Shown one piece after another: positions 16,154 through 26,854 of a stretch of 64,000 nt of DNA. Numbering within the stretch: the stretch's first letter is position 1; the number at the start of each line of letters is the position of its first letter. Source of the DNA: CBDFLT01 sp965249225 (lineage in GTDB: Bacteria > Chloroflexota > Dehalococcoidia > Lucifugimonadales > G963668185); assembly GCA_965249225.1 (NCBI GenBank), contig CBDFLT010000001.1, positions 1-64,000 on the forward strand. Reading direction: 5' to 3'. The notes below the pieces were generated by a model, which saw only the letters and a program-made list of their open reading frames with translations, had not been told where the DNA came from and did not search any database. The translations under genes and the position numbers were made by a program.

Positions 16154-17596
16154 ATGGGTGACACCGATATCGCGTTGATGGCGCATCTGTTGCGCCGGGC
16201 CGGGTTCGGGGCGACGCGGGATGAGCTTGAGGGGTACATGGCCAAGGGCTACGAGGCGACGGTGGAGGAGCTGCTCCACCCTGGCGACCCTCAGAACATG
16301 CCCGACGACATAATTCGCCGCTACCACGAAAATTTCGAGGTGTTCGACGCCGAGGAAAACAGCACGGCGGCGTACTGGAAGTACCGCATGATTACCACCA
16401 GGTGCCCGCTGGAGGAGAAGATCGCCCTCTTTTGGCACGGCGTGTTCCCGACGAGCCACATGAAGATAAACGAGGCCATGACACCCGTGAACCAGGTCAC
16501 CATGTTTCGGAGGTACGGCCTTGGGAGGTTCGACGACCTGCTGGTGGAACTGTCGAAAGACCCGAGCATGATCGTCTACCTGGACAACAACGATAACCAT
16601 AATGGGGCCATTAACGAGAACTATGGCAGGGAGCTCCTCGAGCTGTTCTCCATGGGCATAGGCAACTACACCGAACAGGACATCAAGGAGTGCGCACGGG
16701 CGTTCACTGGGTGGACCGTGGGCAACGCCGAATATGTCGCCAAGAAGGTTCAGGTGGATTCAGTCTGGCCGTACGGTCGAGTTCCCTTTTTCTTTAGCTA
16801 TAGGGACCAGGACCACGACGACGGAGAGAAGACGTTCCTGGGCGAGACGGGCCGGTTCAACGGCGAGGACATCATCGAGATCATTTGCCGTCAGCCTGCT
16901 ACGGCCGGGTTCGTCGCCAGGCACATGTACGACTTCTTCGTGGCTGACGAGGCTCCGGTGCCCCAATGGCCCTACACACCCCCAAGAGACCCCGAGGCCA
17001 TTGAGACGTTGACTGAGGCCTACTTCGAGAGCGACCATGATATCCGGTCGGTGCTGCAGGTGCTGTTCAACTCGGACTTCTTCAAGTCGGAGGAGGCCCG
17101 GTTCGCCCGTGTGAAAGGCCCTGCGGAGTTGGTTGTGGGCGCTTTACGGCTTAGCGGAAGCGTGACGAGGCCCAGCCTTGAGATGATGAACATCGCTGAT
17201 CTGACCGCCATCATGGGCCAGGCCATTTTGAACCCACCGTCGGTGGAGGGGTGGCACGAGGGGACCGAATGGGTAAGCACCGGAGCGCTGGTGGAGCGGG
17301 TCAACTTCGCGGCCAAGGAGTTGACCGATGTGGAGAAGCCCGGTGTGCGGGCCATAATTGAGCGTCTCGCAGCCCAGGATGGCGGGGTTTTCTCCCCTGA
17401 GCAGCTTGTTGATAGCTGCCTCGATCTAATGGGGCCGATCGAGGTCTCCGACGAGACTCGAGCCACGCTGGTCGAACAGGTGTCAAGGCAAGGAGACCTC
17501 TCTCTCAAAGGGCATGAGCAGGGGGATGCGAGCGAAAAACGCGTTGGAGAGGTTCTGGGCCTGATCGCCTCAATGAGGGAGTTCCAGCTCGCCTAG
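16154..17596 (+). CDS. DUF1800 family protein, paralogue 3
   Basis: 480 residues from ATG 16154, chosen to match the conserved start of the other paralogues (MGDTDIALMAHLLRRAGFG) and preceded by TAGGCGGTGATGAT. It has all family landmarks: GRELLELFSMGIGNYTEQD, CARAFTGWTVG, FLGETGRFNGEDI and PSVEGWHEGTEWV. A TGGTACAGT extended -10-like box lies at 16073-16081. It is convergent with the lipoprotein gene, with only 8 bp between stops. Function unknown. Confidence 0.85.
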   Translation: MGDTDIALMAHLLRRAGFGATRDELEGYMAKGYEATVEELLHPGDPQNMPDDIIRRYHENFEVFDAEENSTAAYWKYRMITTRCPLEEKIALFWHGVFPTSHMKINEAMTPVNQVTMFRRYGLGRFDDLLVELSKDPSMIVYLDNNDNHNGAINENYGRELLELFSMGIGNYTEQDIKECARAFTGWTVGNAEYVAKKVQVDSVWPYGRVPFFFSYRDQDHDDGEKTFLGETGRFNGEDIIEIICRQPATAGFVARHMYDFFVADEAPVPQWPYTPPRDPEAIETLTEAYFESDHDIRSVLQVLFNSDFFKSEEARFARVKGPAELVVGALRLSGSVTRPSLEMMNIADLTAIMGQAILNPPSVEGWHEGTEWVSTGALVERVNFAAKELTDVEKPGVRAIIERLAAQDGGVFSPEQLVDSCLDLMGPIEVSDETRATLVEQVSRQGDLSLKGHEQGDASEKRVGEVLGLIASMREFQLA

Positions 17597-17604
17597 AAGC
17601 GGTT

Positions 17605-18282
17605 TCAGTTGAATTCGTCGGACGGCTTTTCTCCGTCCCACAGCTGGTATCGACCACCCCACCGCTCCTCACACCGGTCCGCACAATCCTCACAAGTTGG
17701 ATCGGTGTCAACCTGATAGGCCCCGTCAACCGTGGCTTCGTAGTCCTCCTCCTCAAACCGAGTGTCGGGGTCGCCGTCGGTAAGGTCCAGGTACTCTTTG
17801 TACCATGCGGCGTATTCGGCCGTCTTGACGTTCGTGGCCAGCGCTATCTCTGAGCCGGCCACGCAGTGCTTCCACTTGTCGTTCCGTATCTCCAATGTTC
17901 GGTTCAGCTGGCCTGAAACTTGGCGGCCAGTTCCTGCCCCCCTGGCGCTTTCCAGTAGTCCTGGGTGCTCGGGTCGCCTGGACTCCCATTCCACCAGCTT
18001 GCGACGCCACTCAGCGGCGGACTCGAAACTCTTGCCCTTATAGGTTTCCTCCAGATAAACGGTTGACTGCCGTGGTACCGCCGTGGGTGACGGTGTTGCC
18101 GTCGGGATTGGGGTCTGGGTTGGGCTGTCAGTCGACACGATAGTCGGGGACGAGTCGGGCACAGAACCGACCTCGACATCGTTGGAGTCCGTTGTCTGAG
18201 GTGTATCTGCGGAGGGAGAATCTCCTCCGCACGCAAATAGCAGCAGGCTAAGAGCCACCGCGGCTGTTAAGTCCCAACGCAT
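17605..18282 (-). CDS. Hypothetical lipoprotein with Thr/Pro linker and Cys-rich C-terminus
   Basis: 225 residues from ATG 18282, placing a lipoprotein signal at the start (MRWDLTAAVALSLLLFACGG; lipobox LFAC). A Ser/Thr/Pro-rich spacer (TDSPTQTPIPTATPSPTAVP) separates the anchor from the globular part. The C-terminus has CEDCADRC. I do not recognise a family. It is likely surface-anchored. An upstream in-frame ATG at 18375 would add 31 polar residues and is less likely. Confidence 0.65.
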   Translation of the reverse strand: MRWDLTAAVALSLLLFACGGDSPSADTPQTTDSNDVEVGSVPDSSPTIVSTDSPTQTPIPTATPSPTAVPRQSTVYLEETYKGKSFESAAEWRRKLVEWESRRPEHPGLLESARGAGTGRQVSGQLNRTLEIRNDKWKHCVAGSEIALATNVKTAEYAAWYKEYLDLTDGDPDTRFEEEDYEATVDGAYQVDTDPTCEDCADRCEERWGGRYQLWDGEKPSDEFN

Positions 18283-18458
18283 TGCATTTCCTGCCTCTAT
18301 AATGCTTTGTGTTACGCTAGTCGAGCAATCATACCCCGCTACCTTAGGAATTTCCATTCCTTCACCTATGGGCAAGCTCCGATATGCCGTCTACTGGCAA
18401 GGCGGAGCGGCGGGCGATGTCGACGGAGCCGTCCAATCTTGAAAACCGGAGGTCAGCG

Positions 18459-19232
18459 ATGCGTCTCGAAGGGAAAGTCGCGTTGATAACGGGCGCCGCG
18501 GCGGGTATCGAGGGCGAGTTGATGGGGTTCGGCGGCGCTGCGGCGAGGCTCTTTTGTCGTGAAGGTGCCAAAGTGGCGCTCACGGACATCAACGAGGGGT
18601 TGGGGGAGAAGACCGCCGCCGATATAAGAGCGCACGGCGGCGACGCCATTTTTGTGCGGCTGGATGTCACCCGGGAGGAGGACTGGAAAAACGCGGTCAA
18701 GACCACGGTGTCCACCTACGGCCGTCTGAATGTTGTTGTCAACAACGCCGGCATAGGCGGAGGTGGGTCGGTGGAGGAAATGACCGTCGAGAGCTGGGAC
18801 CGCATGATGGACATTCACGCAAAAGGGGCCTTCCTGGGGACCAAGCACACCGTGGCTGAACTGCGGAAGGCGGGAGGCGGGTCGATCATAAATGTCTCGT
18901 CTATTGACGGGATAACCGGCAGCCTCTACAACGACGCCTCGTACCACGCCGCCAAGGGAGCGATTCGCACCTTCACGAAGGCGGCCGCCATCCAGTACGC
19001 GAAAGACGGGATCAGGGTCAACTCGGTGCATCCGGGCTACGCCGTAACGCCGCTCATATCGCAAGACCCAGATGACCCCAAGTACAAGGAGTGGGTGAAC
19101 TCGATGATTCCCATGGGCAGATGGGCTCAGCCGGACGAGATCGCCTACGGCATGCTGTATCTGGCCTCCGACGAGTCGTCGTACGTCACCGGCTCAGAGC
19201 TGGTCATCGACGGCGGCTGGACGGCGCAGTAG
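18459..19232 (+). CDS. Short-chain dehydrogenase/reductase with unusual glycine loop
   Basis: 257 residues from ATG 18459, preceded by GGAGG. It is a classical SDR: NNAGIGG, catalytic Ser in NVSSIDG, YHAAK active-site pair (ASYHAAKGAI) and C-terminal VTGSELVIDGGW. The cofactor loop reads TGAAAGIEGELMGFGGA instead of TGxxxGIG followed directly by the helix, so there is an insertion of several residues. Asp in LTDIN suggests NAD(H). Substrate unknown. The SMP-30 lactonase downstream, in the same direction, could make a dehydrogenase-lactonase pair for a sugar or similar alcohol; that is inference. Confidence 0.85.
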   Translation: MRLEGKVALITGAAAGIEGELMGFGGAAARLFCREGAKVALTDINEGLGEKTAADIRAHGGDAIFVRLDVTREEDWKNAVKTTVSTYGRLNVVVNNAGIGGGGSVEEMTVESWDRMMDIHAKGAFLGTKHTVAELRKAGGGSIINVSSIDGITGSLYNDASYHAAKGAIRTFTKAAAIQYAKDGIRVNSVHPGYAVTPLISQDPDDPKYKEWVNSMIPMGRWAQPDEIAYGMLYLASDESSYVTGSELVIDGGWTAQ

Positions 19233-19295
19233 GAAATCACCAGCCTACCCATCGGACGCGGCGGGCGAGGCCGCCGCTCAAGAGGAGACAATTCG

Positions 19296-20153
19296 ATGGA
19301 GCCCGAGTTGATCGCCGACTACGGATGTGAGGTTGGCGAAGGCCCGATGTGGCATCCCATGGAGAAGCGACTGTACTGGGTAGATATACCCACAGGTCGC
19401 ATGTTCCGTTACGATCCAGCCACCGGCGAACACGAGCAGTGCTACGATGGCGCTCCCGTGGGTGGGTTCACCATACAGGAAGACGGCTCCTTCCTTCTGT
19501 TCATGGGCCGAGGGGCCGTGGCCGTCTGGCGTGGTGGTGACCTGGAGTACGTCATCGATGAGATCGCCGACGAGCGCGAGAGGCAGTTCAACGACGTGAT
19601 CGCCGATCCAATGGGGCGGGTGTTCTGCGGCACGGTGCTGGGGGACGACGACGATGGACGGCTTTATAGGCTCGATACCGACGGCTCCGTACACAAGCTG
19701 TTGGAAGGAATCGTGGTCTCCAACGGACTGGGCTTTACCCCGGACCGTAAGGGTATGTATTACACCGAGTCCACGCCGAGGAACATCTACCTTTTCGAGT
19801 ACGACGTCGAGACGGGGGCTATCTCCAACCAGCGCGTCTTTGTGCACGTACCTGAAGGGGAGGGCAAACCCGACGGGATGACAGTGGACGCCGAGGGGTA
19901 CGTATGGTCGGCACGCTGGAATGGGTGGAGCCTGGTCCGCCACACCCCCGAAGGCGTCGAGGAGCGGCGCATACGCTTTCCTGCCAGGCAGGTCTCCAGC
20001 ATGACGTTCGGTGGGGACGATCTCACCGACATCTATGTAACAACCGCGGGAGGCCACGACAAGGGCCAGAACGGTGCCGGAGCCGGCGCGCTCTTCCGGC
20101 TCAACCTCGGTATAAAGGGTGTGCCTGAGTTCTTCTCACGAGTCGGGCTGTAA
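19296..20153 (+). CDS. SMP-30/gluconolactonase family protein
   Basis: 285 residues forming a six-bladed propeller lactonase. Metal-site residues are recognisable: Glu in GEGPMWHP, Asn in VSNGLGFTP and Asp in PDGMTVDAEG. FNDVIADPMGRVFCGT is also typical. The family hydrolyses sugar lactones such as gluconolactone using a divalent metal. It sits 63 bp after an SDR in the same direction, an arrangement suiting oxidation of a substrate to a lactone and its opening. No signal peptide. The next gene begins 8 bp after the stop. Confidence 0.85.
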   Translation: MEPELIADYGCEVGEGPMWHPMEKRLYWVDIPTGRMFRYDPATGEHEQCYDGAPVGGFTIQEDGSFLLFMGRGAVAVWRGGDLEYVIDEIADERERQFNDVIADPMGRVFCGTVLGDDDDGRLYRLDTDGSVHKLLEGIVVSNGLGFTPDRKGMYYTESTPRNIYLFEYDVETGAISNQRVFVHVPEGEGKPDGMTVDAEGYVWSARWNGWSLVRHTPEGVEERRIRFPARQVSSMTFGGDDLTDIYVTTAGGHDKGQNGAGAGALFRLNLGIKGVPEFFSRVGL

Positions 20154-20160
20154 GAGTGCC

Positions 20161-21172
20161 ATGAACGGGGAGTCGGCGGCGATTTCGGTCGAGGGCGTGT
20201 GCAAGGCCTTCGGCGAAGTGAAGGCGTTGGAACTCGTCGACCTGGCCGTTCCGTACGGCACAGTGCATGGACTGCTCGGCCCCAACGGCGCGGGCAAGAC
20301 CACCCTCGTGCGTATTCTCACCACTCTTCTGAAACCCGACGCCGGAAAGGCCCTGGTCGGGGGTTACGACGTCGTCCGTGACGCGGCGGCGCTGCGGGCT
20401 GTCATCGGACTAGCGGGCCAGAACGCCGCGGTGGACGAAAACCTCACCGGCTGGGAGAACCTCCATCTGGGTGGGTCGGCTGTACCACATTGGCGAGTCC
20501 GAGTCGCGTCTCAGGGCCGATGAGCTACTCGAGCGCTTCGCGTTGACCGACGCTGCCGGGCGTAGGGTCAGGACCTACTCAGGAGGGATGCGGCGCCGTC
20601 TCGACTTGGCCGCGAGCCTGGTAGCCCGTCCGCCGATACTCTTCTTGGACGAGCCCACCACCGGGCTCGACCCAAGAAGTCGAATCGGGCTTTGGGACGT
20701 CATCAAAGGTCTGGTCAGCGAGGGCACTACCGTGCTGCTGACCACCCAGTACATGGATGAGGCGGACCGGCTGGCCGACGCGATCACCGTGATCGATCTT
20801 GGCGCCGTCATTGCCGAGGGCACCGCGCAGGAGCTGAAGAGCCGTTGCGGTGGTGAAACGCTCAGGATACAGGTAACCGACCACGCTCAGACCGCGACGG
20901 CGGTAGAGGTTATCGCCTCGTTTGGTCCCGACGGTGCCCAGGCCGTCGCCGAGACCGGCGAGATCACCCTTCCGGTCGAGGACGGAGCGTCGATCCTGGC
21001 CGATGTAGTGCGACGACTCGACGCCGCTGGGGTGTCCATCTCCGATATCTCCTTGCGTCAGCCGACCCTGGACGACGTGTTCCTGGCGCTGACCGGGCGC
21101 ACTACCGAAGACTCGCTACAGTCTGACCAGGGCAGGGGAGACGCATCCAATTCAGGGAGGAGTATGTCATGA
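20161..21172 (+). pseudogene. DrrA-type ABC transporter ATPase with one frameshift
   Basis: The first frame gives Walker A GPNGAGKTTLVRIL, then GLAGQNAAVDENLTGWENL. The second gives GRLYHIGES, signature YSGGMRRRLDLAASL and Walker B ILFLDEPTTGLDP. The two join at a GGG run (20469-20471); removing one G restores a continuous DrrA-like protein of about 336 residues. Everything else looks functional and the 3' end overlaps the permease start by 4 bp (ATGA). Either a very recent mutation or a sequencing error is likely. The family energises export of drugs or other hydrophobic compounds. Confidence 0.8.
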
Positions 21173-21963
21173 CTACCGCGGCGCTCGCCTCAATAGGTAC
21201 CCGGTTTGGCTGGACGGTCTCCGATACGATGGTCATGGCCCATCGCAACTTGCTGCGATACGTGCGACTTCCCCAGCTGCTGGTGTTTTCCACCATCCAG
21301 CCGGTCATGTTCGTGCTGCTGTTCACGTACGTCTTCGGCGGCGCCATAGACCTGGGCGAGATGAAGTACATAGACTTCCTGCTGCCCGGGATCCTCATCC
21401 AAGCGATGGCGTTCGGGTCCGTACAGACCGGCGTTGGCTTGGCCGACGACCTGTCGCGGGGCATGATCGACCGTTTCCGCTCACTGCCAATGGCCCGCTC
21501 CGCCGTGCTGGCGGGACGCATACTGGCCGATATGATCCGCAACAGCTTCGTGTTGTTGCTGATGATTGGGGTCGGCAGCCTCATAGGCTTCAGGTTTCAC
21601 GGCGGTGTATTGCCCGCGCTCGCCGTCCCGGCTCTGGCCGTGCTATTTGGCATGTCCTTCTCATGGATCACGGCGCTTATTGGGATTTCGGTCAGAGACG
21701 CGGAGGCGGCCCAGGTGGCGGGCTTCATCTCGATCTTCCCGCTCGTGTTCATAAGCTCCATCTTCGTACCGGTCGACACCATGCCCGGGTGGCTCCAGGC
21801 ATATGCGAAGATCAGCCCCATAACCGTAACGGTGGATACGCTGCGCGGCCTCGCCCTCGGAGGCCCGGTGTTGACTCCGCTGTGGCAGTCCCTGGCCTGG
21901 ATAGGCGGAATACTGGTGGTGTTCGTTCCGCTGGCTGTGAGGCGCTACCAGCGCGTCAGCTAG
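21169..21963 (+). CDS. ABC-2 type (DrrB-like) export permease
   Basis: 264 residues with about six hydrophobic segments. LPGILIQAMAFGS and DLSRGMIDRFRSLPMARSAV are typical of DrrB/ABC-2 permeases, and so is FISSIFVPVDTMPGWLQAYA. It overlaps the ATPase gene by 4 bp, so the two form one exporter. The exported compound is unknown. Confidence 0.88.
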   Translation: MTTAALASIGTRFGWTVSDTMVMAHRNLLRYVRLPQLLVFSTIQPVMFVLLFTYVFGGAIDLGEMKYIDFLLPGILIQAMAFGSVQTGVGLADDLSRGMIDRFRSLPMARSAVLAGRILADMIRNSFVLLLMIGVGSLIGFRFHGGVLPALAVPALAVLFGMSFSWITALIGISVRDAEAAQVAGFISIFPLVFISSIFVPVDTMPGWLQAYAKISPITVTVDTLRGLALGGPVLTPLWQSLAWIGGILVVFVPLAVRRYQRVS

Positions 21964-22110
21964 TCTTTCGGACGTGGGTTCGTGGACGATGGCCGTAAGG
22001 GGCTGGAACCTAGGGAGCAATACGAGGAAATTTTGAAATGGCCCTGTTCTTCCGTGGTCCTTGGGCTTCGTCTGCGTTTATTAGAATACCACCGTTCTAG
22101 TGGAGGTCCA

Positions 22111-22803
22111 TCATTCGATCTTTGCTGACTTGGAGAGGTTATGTCGTGCGCACAGGATCCGCACGTTCTCCGGTAAAATGCTCGTTCCGCCCTTGGCGAA
22201 TGGGAAGTCATGGTCGAAATGGAGTTGGTCCACGGCACTGCACATTACACACCGCCCCTTGTCTCGCTTGTAGACGAGTTGTTTGATCCACGAAGGAATC
22301 TGGCGGCTAGCCTTGAGGTAGGCGTCGGCCGACTCACGAGAGGCACTAGAATCGAAATCAGCCTGCTCAAACCGGAACTTGAAGACCCTGCGTCCACCCT
22401 CACGGCGGTATTGATAGCCCATGAGAAGGTAGAGTCCCCTATCTGTCCACACACCCGGTCGCATCTTCTCATAGACTCGGAAAATCGCTGGAACCACCTT
22501 GCCCTGCTTTATGTCATCTACCCATCCAGCGAATTGTCCGTTCTGCGTGGGCTTGCCGTCCACCTCTGACCGTGGTTGGTCAAGCGCTTTCGGGTCTGGG
22601 GTACTCTGAGTGCGCCGGACATCGTGACCCTCATAGAGCAGCACTGTTTCATCCGGGCTCAGTGTGTCGGCATATGGCGCGTTGGGACGACGTGACATGA
22701 GGACGACTCCATGTCCGGGCGGCGGCTTGAAGTACATGCCGCGCTGTAGAGCCATGCCCTGGCGACTACACATGTCCCAATAAGTGAGGATTTCATCCTT
22801 CAC
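22111..22803 (-). CDS. HNH endonuclease with SRA-like N-terminal region
   Basis: 230 residues. The C-terminal 60 residues form an HNH nuclease: RDKGRCVMC, HFDHDFPFAKGGTS, ENVRILCARHNLSKS. The central part, GVWTDRGLYLLMGY followed by GRRVFKFRFEQ, resembles the end of SRA/YDG modified-base-binding domains. If right, this would be a modification-dependent restriction nuclease of SRA-HNH layout; only the HNH part is firm. It stands alone, downstream of the 16S/tRNA-Ala unit, with no methylase nearby. Confidence 0.7.
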   Translation of the reverse strand: MKDEILTYWDMCSRQGMALQRGMYFKPPPGHGVVLMSRRPNAPYADTLSPDETVLLYEGHDVRRTQSTPDPKALDQPRSEVDGKPTQNGQFAGWVDDIKQGKVVPAIFRVYEKMRPGVWTDRGLYLLMGYQYRREGGRRVFKFRFEQADFDSSASRESADAYLKASRQIPSWIKQLVYKRDKGRCVMCSAVDQLHFDHDFPFAKGGTSILPENVRILCARHNLSKSAKIE

Positions 22804-22868
22804 TGGTTATTCTCGCCTCACGGTGTCCGATCGTATTGGCAAACTTTTTGCCACCATGAGAAGGGGAG

Positions 22869-22941
22869 TGGAGCTGAGGGGACTCGAACCCCTGACTTCC
22901 TCCGTGCAAGGGAGGCGCTCTCCCAGCTGAGCTACAGCCCC
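22869..22941 (-). tRNA. tRNA-Ala (TGC)
   Basis: On the minus strand the acceptor GGGGCTG pairs with CAGCTCC (one G-T pair). There is a D-arm AGCTCAGCTGGGAGAGC, an anticodon loop CTTGCAC and a T-loop GTTCGAGTC. CCA is not encoded. Downstream of the 16S gene on the same strand, as in many rRNA spacers, but a terminator lies between and no 23S gene follows. Confidence 0.95.
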
Positions 22942-22987
22942 ACGATTTGAAACGCCGGGACGGGGGGGGGGGTGCGGCTAACGGAAA

Positions 22988-23011
22988 AGGGCCGACTCTT
23001 GGGTCGGCCCT
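22988..23011 (-). terminator. Rho-independent terminator after 16S rRNA
   Basis: AGGGCCGAC and GTCGGCCCT form a perfect 9-bp stem with a 6-nt loop. On the minus strand it is followed by TTTTCC. It lies after the processing stem and before tRNA-Ala, so it would end the 16S transcript. Confidence 0.7.
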
Positions 23012-23015
23012 GACG

Positions 23016-23044
23016 CCTTAACCGCTGGATAGTGGAAGGAAACG
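23016..23044 (-). repeat. 3' arm of pre-16S processing stem
   Basis: On the minus strand this is complementary to 24754-24782 over 29 nt except for a 2-nt internal mismatch (CG opposite AA). The pair encloses the whole 16S gene, like the RNase III stems of other bacteria. Confidence 0.8.
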
Positions 23045-23227
23045 CTAATTTTGTTCACGTTCACCGTTAGGTGAAAAAGCGGCGGGTTTTCTTATATGGA
23101 GAAGCCGTCCGTGTGGGGAGCTCCCCCCGATAAATCGGGGTCCGGCTTCGACCCACGCGTCCAAGCTTCCCGCCCACCGACCGACCTAGGAGCGCGTTGA
23201 ATCTCTCCATCGCACCCCATGGCTCCC

Positions 23228-24752
<1,525 letters not shown>

Positions 24753-24753
24753 A

Positions 24754-24782
24754 CGTTTCCTTCCACTATCCAGTTGTTAAGG
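24754..24782 (-). repeat. 5' arm of pre-16S processing stem
   Basis: Leader sequence complementary to 23016-23044; see that entry. It ends only about 2 bp before the assumed 16S 5' end. Confidence 0.8.
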
Positions 24783-24801
24783 TGCTGCTTAGGCAACAGG
24801 A

Positions 24802-24830
24802 ATCCTACATAATGCGCGGGGTATTGTCAA
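24802..24830 (-). promoter_or_regulatory. 16S rRNA promoter
   Basis: On the minus strand there is a perfect TTGACA (24825-24830), a 17-bp spacer and TAGGAT (24802-24807). Transcription would start near 24795, just upstream of the processing stem. TATAAT farther up (24876-24881) may be a second -10, but it lacks a -35. Confidence 0.75.
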
Positions 24831-24945
24831 GGTTGCCCACGCCTGTATTCAGGCCCACGTTGCCCATCTGATTACATTATAGCAAAGCCACCGGCCTTTC
24901 CCGGTCGAAGGCTGGGTGGGACGAAGGGGCGGCCACTGGTATTTA

Positions 24946-25809
24946 TTACGCCACGCTCAGCAGAAGCAGTCCTCCTAGCACGCTGATCACTCCGATCGTC
25001 TGGTTGGGGGCCAACCGCTCGCGGTAAATTAGGACGCCGCCTAGGATGGGTACCATAGGATAGGTGGCGGAGGCGGCGGTGACGATCGAGATGAGCCCGA
25101 TTTCGGCACCGCGAGAGAACGCGAACAGGCCTACCGTTTCCAGGATCCCGATTAGTAATAGCGCCGCCATAAGTCTTGGGGTGAGCCCTCGCCATGGTAG
25201 CTGTCTCCGAACGAGAGGGACCGGCACGAGAAGACACAATGTCAGGAGACGCCACAAGAAAATAGGAGGGAACCAACCGATTTCTTGGGAAAGTCTACCG
25301 AAGCCATATATAAAGGGCCCAATAAGCATCACCGCGATAATCGCCCAAATGGCGCCCCTACCGATCATGCCCTGTCCGGTATTGAGGCGGCGAAGGTCCA
25401 CTGAGGACAACAGAATCCCTCCTATGGCGGCCGTCACGCCCAACGACTGGCCAGCCGTCAGACGCTCCCCTGCCAGTGACACGGCCATAAGGATGGCGAT
25501 GGCCGAATGGCCGGAGAATATGGGGGATACAACGGACACGGGACCTTCCCTCAGCGCGTTGTAGTACACGAAGTAGCCTCCGACGCCTAGTACACTCACG
25601 ACAATGAGCACCCCCCATTGTTCGAGGGAGACCTGGCTTAAACTGCTCGCCGCCACCAGATATATGGCGGCCATCACAACGGAGGCGAAATTCGCCCAGA
25701 AAAGCACCTGGAAGTTGCCTGTCTTCCGTGACGCATCCACAGTGACAAGGACTGCGAAACCCCACATCAGTGCGGCGATCAGGCCGAATACGACGCTGTC
25801 GGTAACCAA
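24946..25809 (-). CDS. EamA/DMT-family transporter, copy 1 of 3
   Basis: 287 residues from TTG, with about ten hydrophobic segments in two EamA halves (SVVSPIFSGHSAIAILMAVS in the first, SIVTAASATYPMVPILGGVL in the second). The family exports metabolites or takes up sugars and nucleotides across the inner membrane; the substrate is unknown. It is last of three tandem equal-length paralogues on this strand. The TTG is conserved in all three, in the context CAATTGGT or CGATTGGT, so it is favoured over other starts. Confidence 0.85.
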   Translation of the reverse strand: MVTDSVVFGLIAALMWGFAVLVTVDASRKTGNFQVLFWANFASVVMAAIYLVAASSLSQVSLEQWGVLIVVSVLGVGGYFVYYNALREGPVSVVSPIFSGHSAIAILMAVSLAGERLTAGQSLGVTAAIGGILLSSVDLRRLNTGQGMIGRGAIWAIIAVMLIGPFIYGFGRLSQEIGWFPPIFLWRLLTLCLLVPVPLVRRQLPWRGLTPRLMAALLLIGILETVGLFAFSRGAEIGLISIVTAASATYPMVPILGGVLIYRERLAPNQTIGVISVLGGLLLLSVA

Positions 25810-25863
25810 TTGGTGCGGGTAACCTCTTTCTGTTAGAAGTGGTTTCTCGGATGCCCCTGGGCG

Positions 25864-26727
25864 CTACCCTAGGCTCAGCAGCAGCAGCCCTCCCAGCACG
25901 GTGGCCACCCCCACCATCTGGTTGGGCGCCATCCGCTCACGGAATATCACGAGGCCTCCCAGGATAGGTACCAAAGGGTAGGTGGTAGAGGCGGCCGCGA
26001 CAATCGAGATAACCCCGATTTCGGTCCCTCTAGCGTAAATGGAGAGGCCACCGACTTCCAGAAGGCCGATCAGCGCGACCACAGCCGCAAGTCCCACGGT
26101 GTGCCGGCGCCATGGCCACCGTCTTTGGGCTAACGCGATGGGGGAGAGTAGGGCCAGCGTCAGCAGACGCCATATGTAGACGGGCGTGAACCAGCCGATG
26201 TCTTGTGAGATGCTGCCCAGAAGGAAGTGGGACGATCCGACCAGCACCATCGCAATGAGCGCCAGTATGACTCCCTCGCCGATCAGGTGTCGTCCGGCAT
26301 GCAGGCTTCTGAGGTCCACCGAGGCCAGCACGATCCCTCCGATAGCGACCGTCGTGCCCAGCGTCTGGCCGACTGTCATGCGGTCTCCAACCAGGATCAC
26401 GGCCAGCAGGATGGTAACCGCGGCGTATGCGGATTCGATGGGGGCGACTATGGATACTGGCCCTCGTCTCAGCGCCTCGAAGTACGCGAATGCGGCCGAG
26501 ATGGCTATTAGACATAGCAGAAGTATGCGACCCCACTGGTCCAGGGAGAGGTGGACTAGTCCGCCTTCTACAACCAGGTACACGGTGCCCGCGATGACGG
26601 AGGCAACATGCGCCCAGAAGAGCACCTGAAAGGTGCCTATCCTTCGCACCGCCACTGCAGTGCATGTAATCCCTACTCCCCACATTATCCCGGCAAGCAG
26701 CCCGAATACGACGCTTTGAGTAACCAA
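25864..26727 (-). CDS. EamA/DMT-family transporter, copy 2 of 3
   Basis: 287 residues, TTG start. It has two EamA repeats, with SIVAPIESAYAAVTILLAVI and SIVAAASTTYPLVPILGGLV. Closely related to the genes on both sides. The 5' flank (CGAAGCATATCACA on the plus strand) recurs upstream of copy 3, so each copy probably kept its own promoter. Substrate unknown. Confidence 0.85.
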   Translation of the reverse strand: MVTQSVVFGLLAGIMWGVGITCTAVAVRRIGTFQVLFWAHVASVIAGTVYLVVEGGLVHLSLDQWGRILLLCLIAISAAFAYFEALRRGPVSIVAPIESAYAAVTILLAVILVGDRMTVGQTLGTTVAIGGIVLASVDLRSLHAGRHLIGEGVILALIAMVLVGSSHFLLGSISQDIGWFTPVYIWRLLTLALLSPIALAQRRWPWRRHTVGLAAVVALIGLLEVGGLSIYARGTEIGVISIVAAASTTYPLVPILGGLVIFRERMAPNQMVGVATVLGGLLLLSLG

Positions 26728-26854
26728 TCGGCGGAATCCGCCTCCTAATAATGTGATTAGTGGAGACGAAGCATATCACAGAGCTGGACGGTCCCCAGCC
26801 ACGAGCGTGAGCGGCTCAACACGTCCTGACTGGCGGGGCAGACGCCTCAGAGCG

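Noticed and set aside
22962..22972. Run of 11 Gs near tRNA-Ala
   Set aside because: Could be a slippage-prone tract but lies in no gene or promoter; a homopolymer assembly artefact is as likely.
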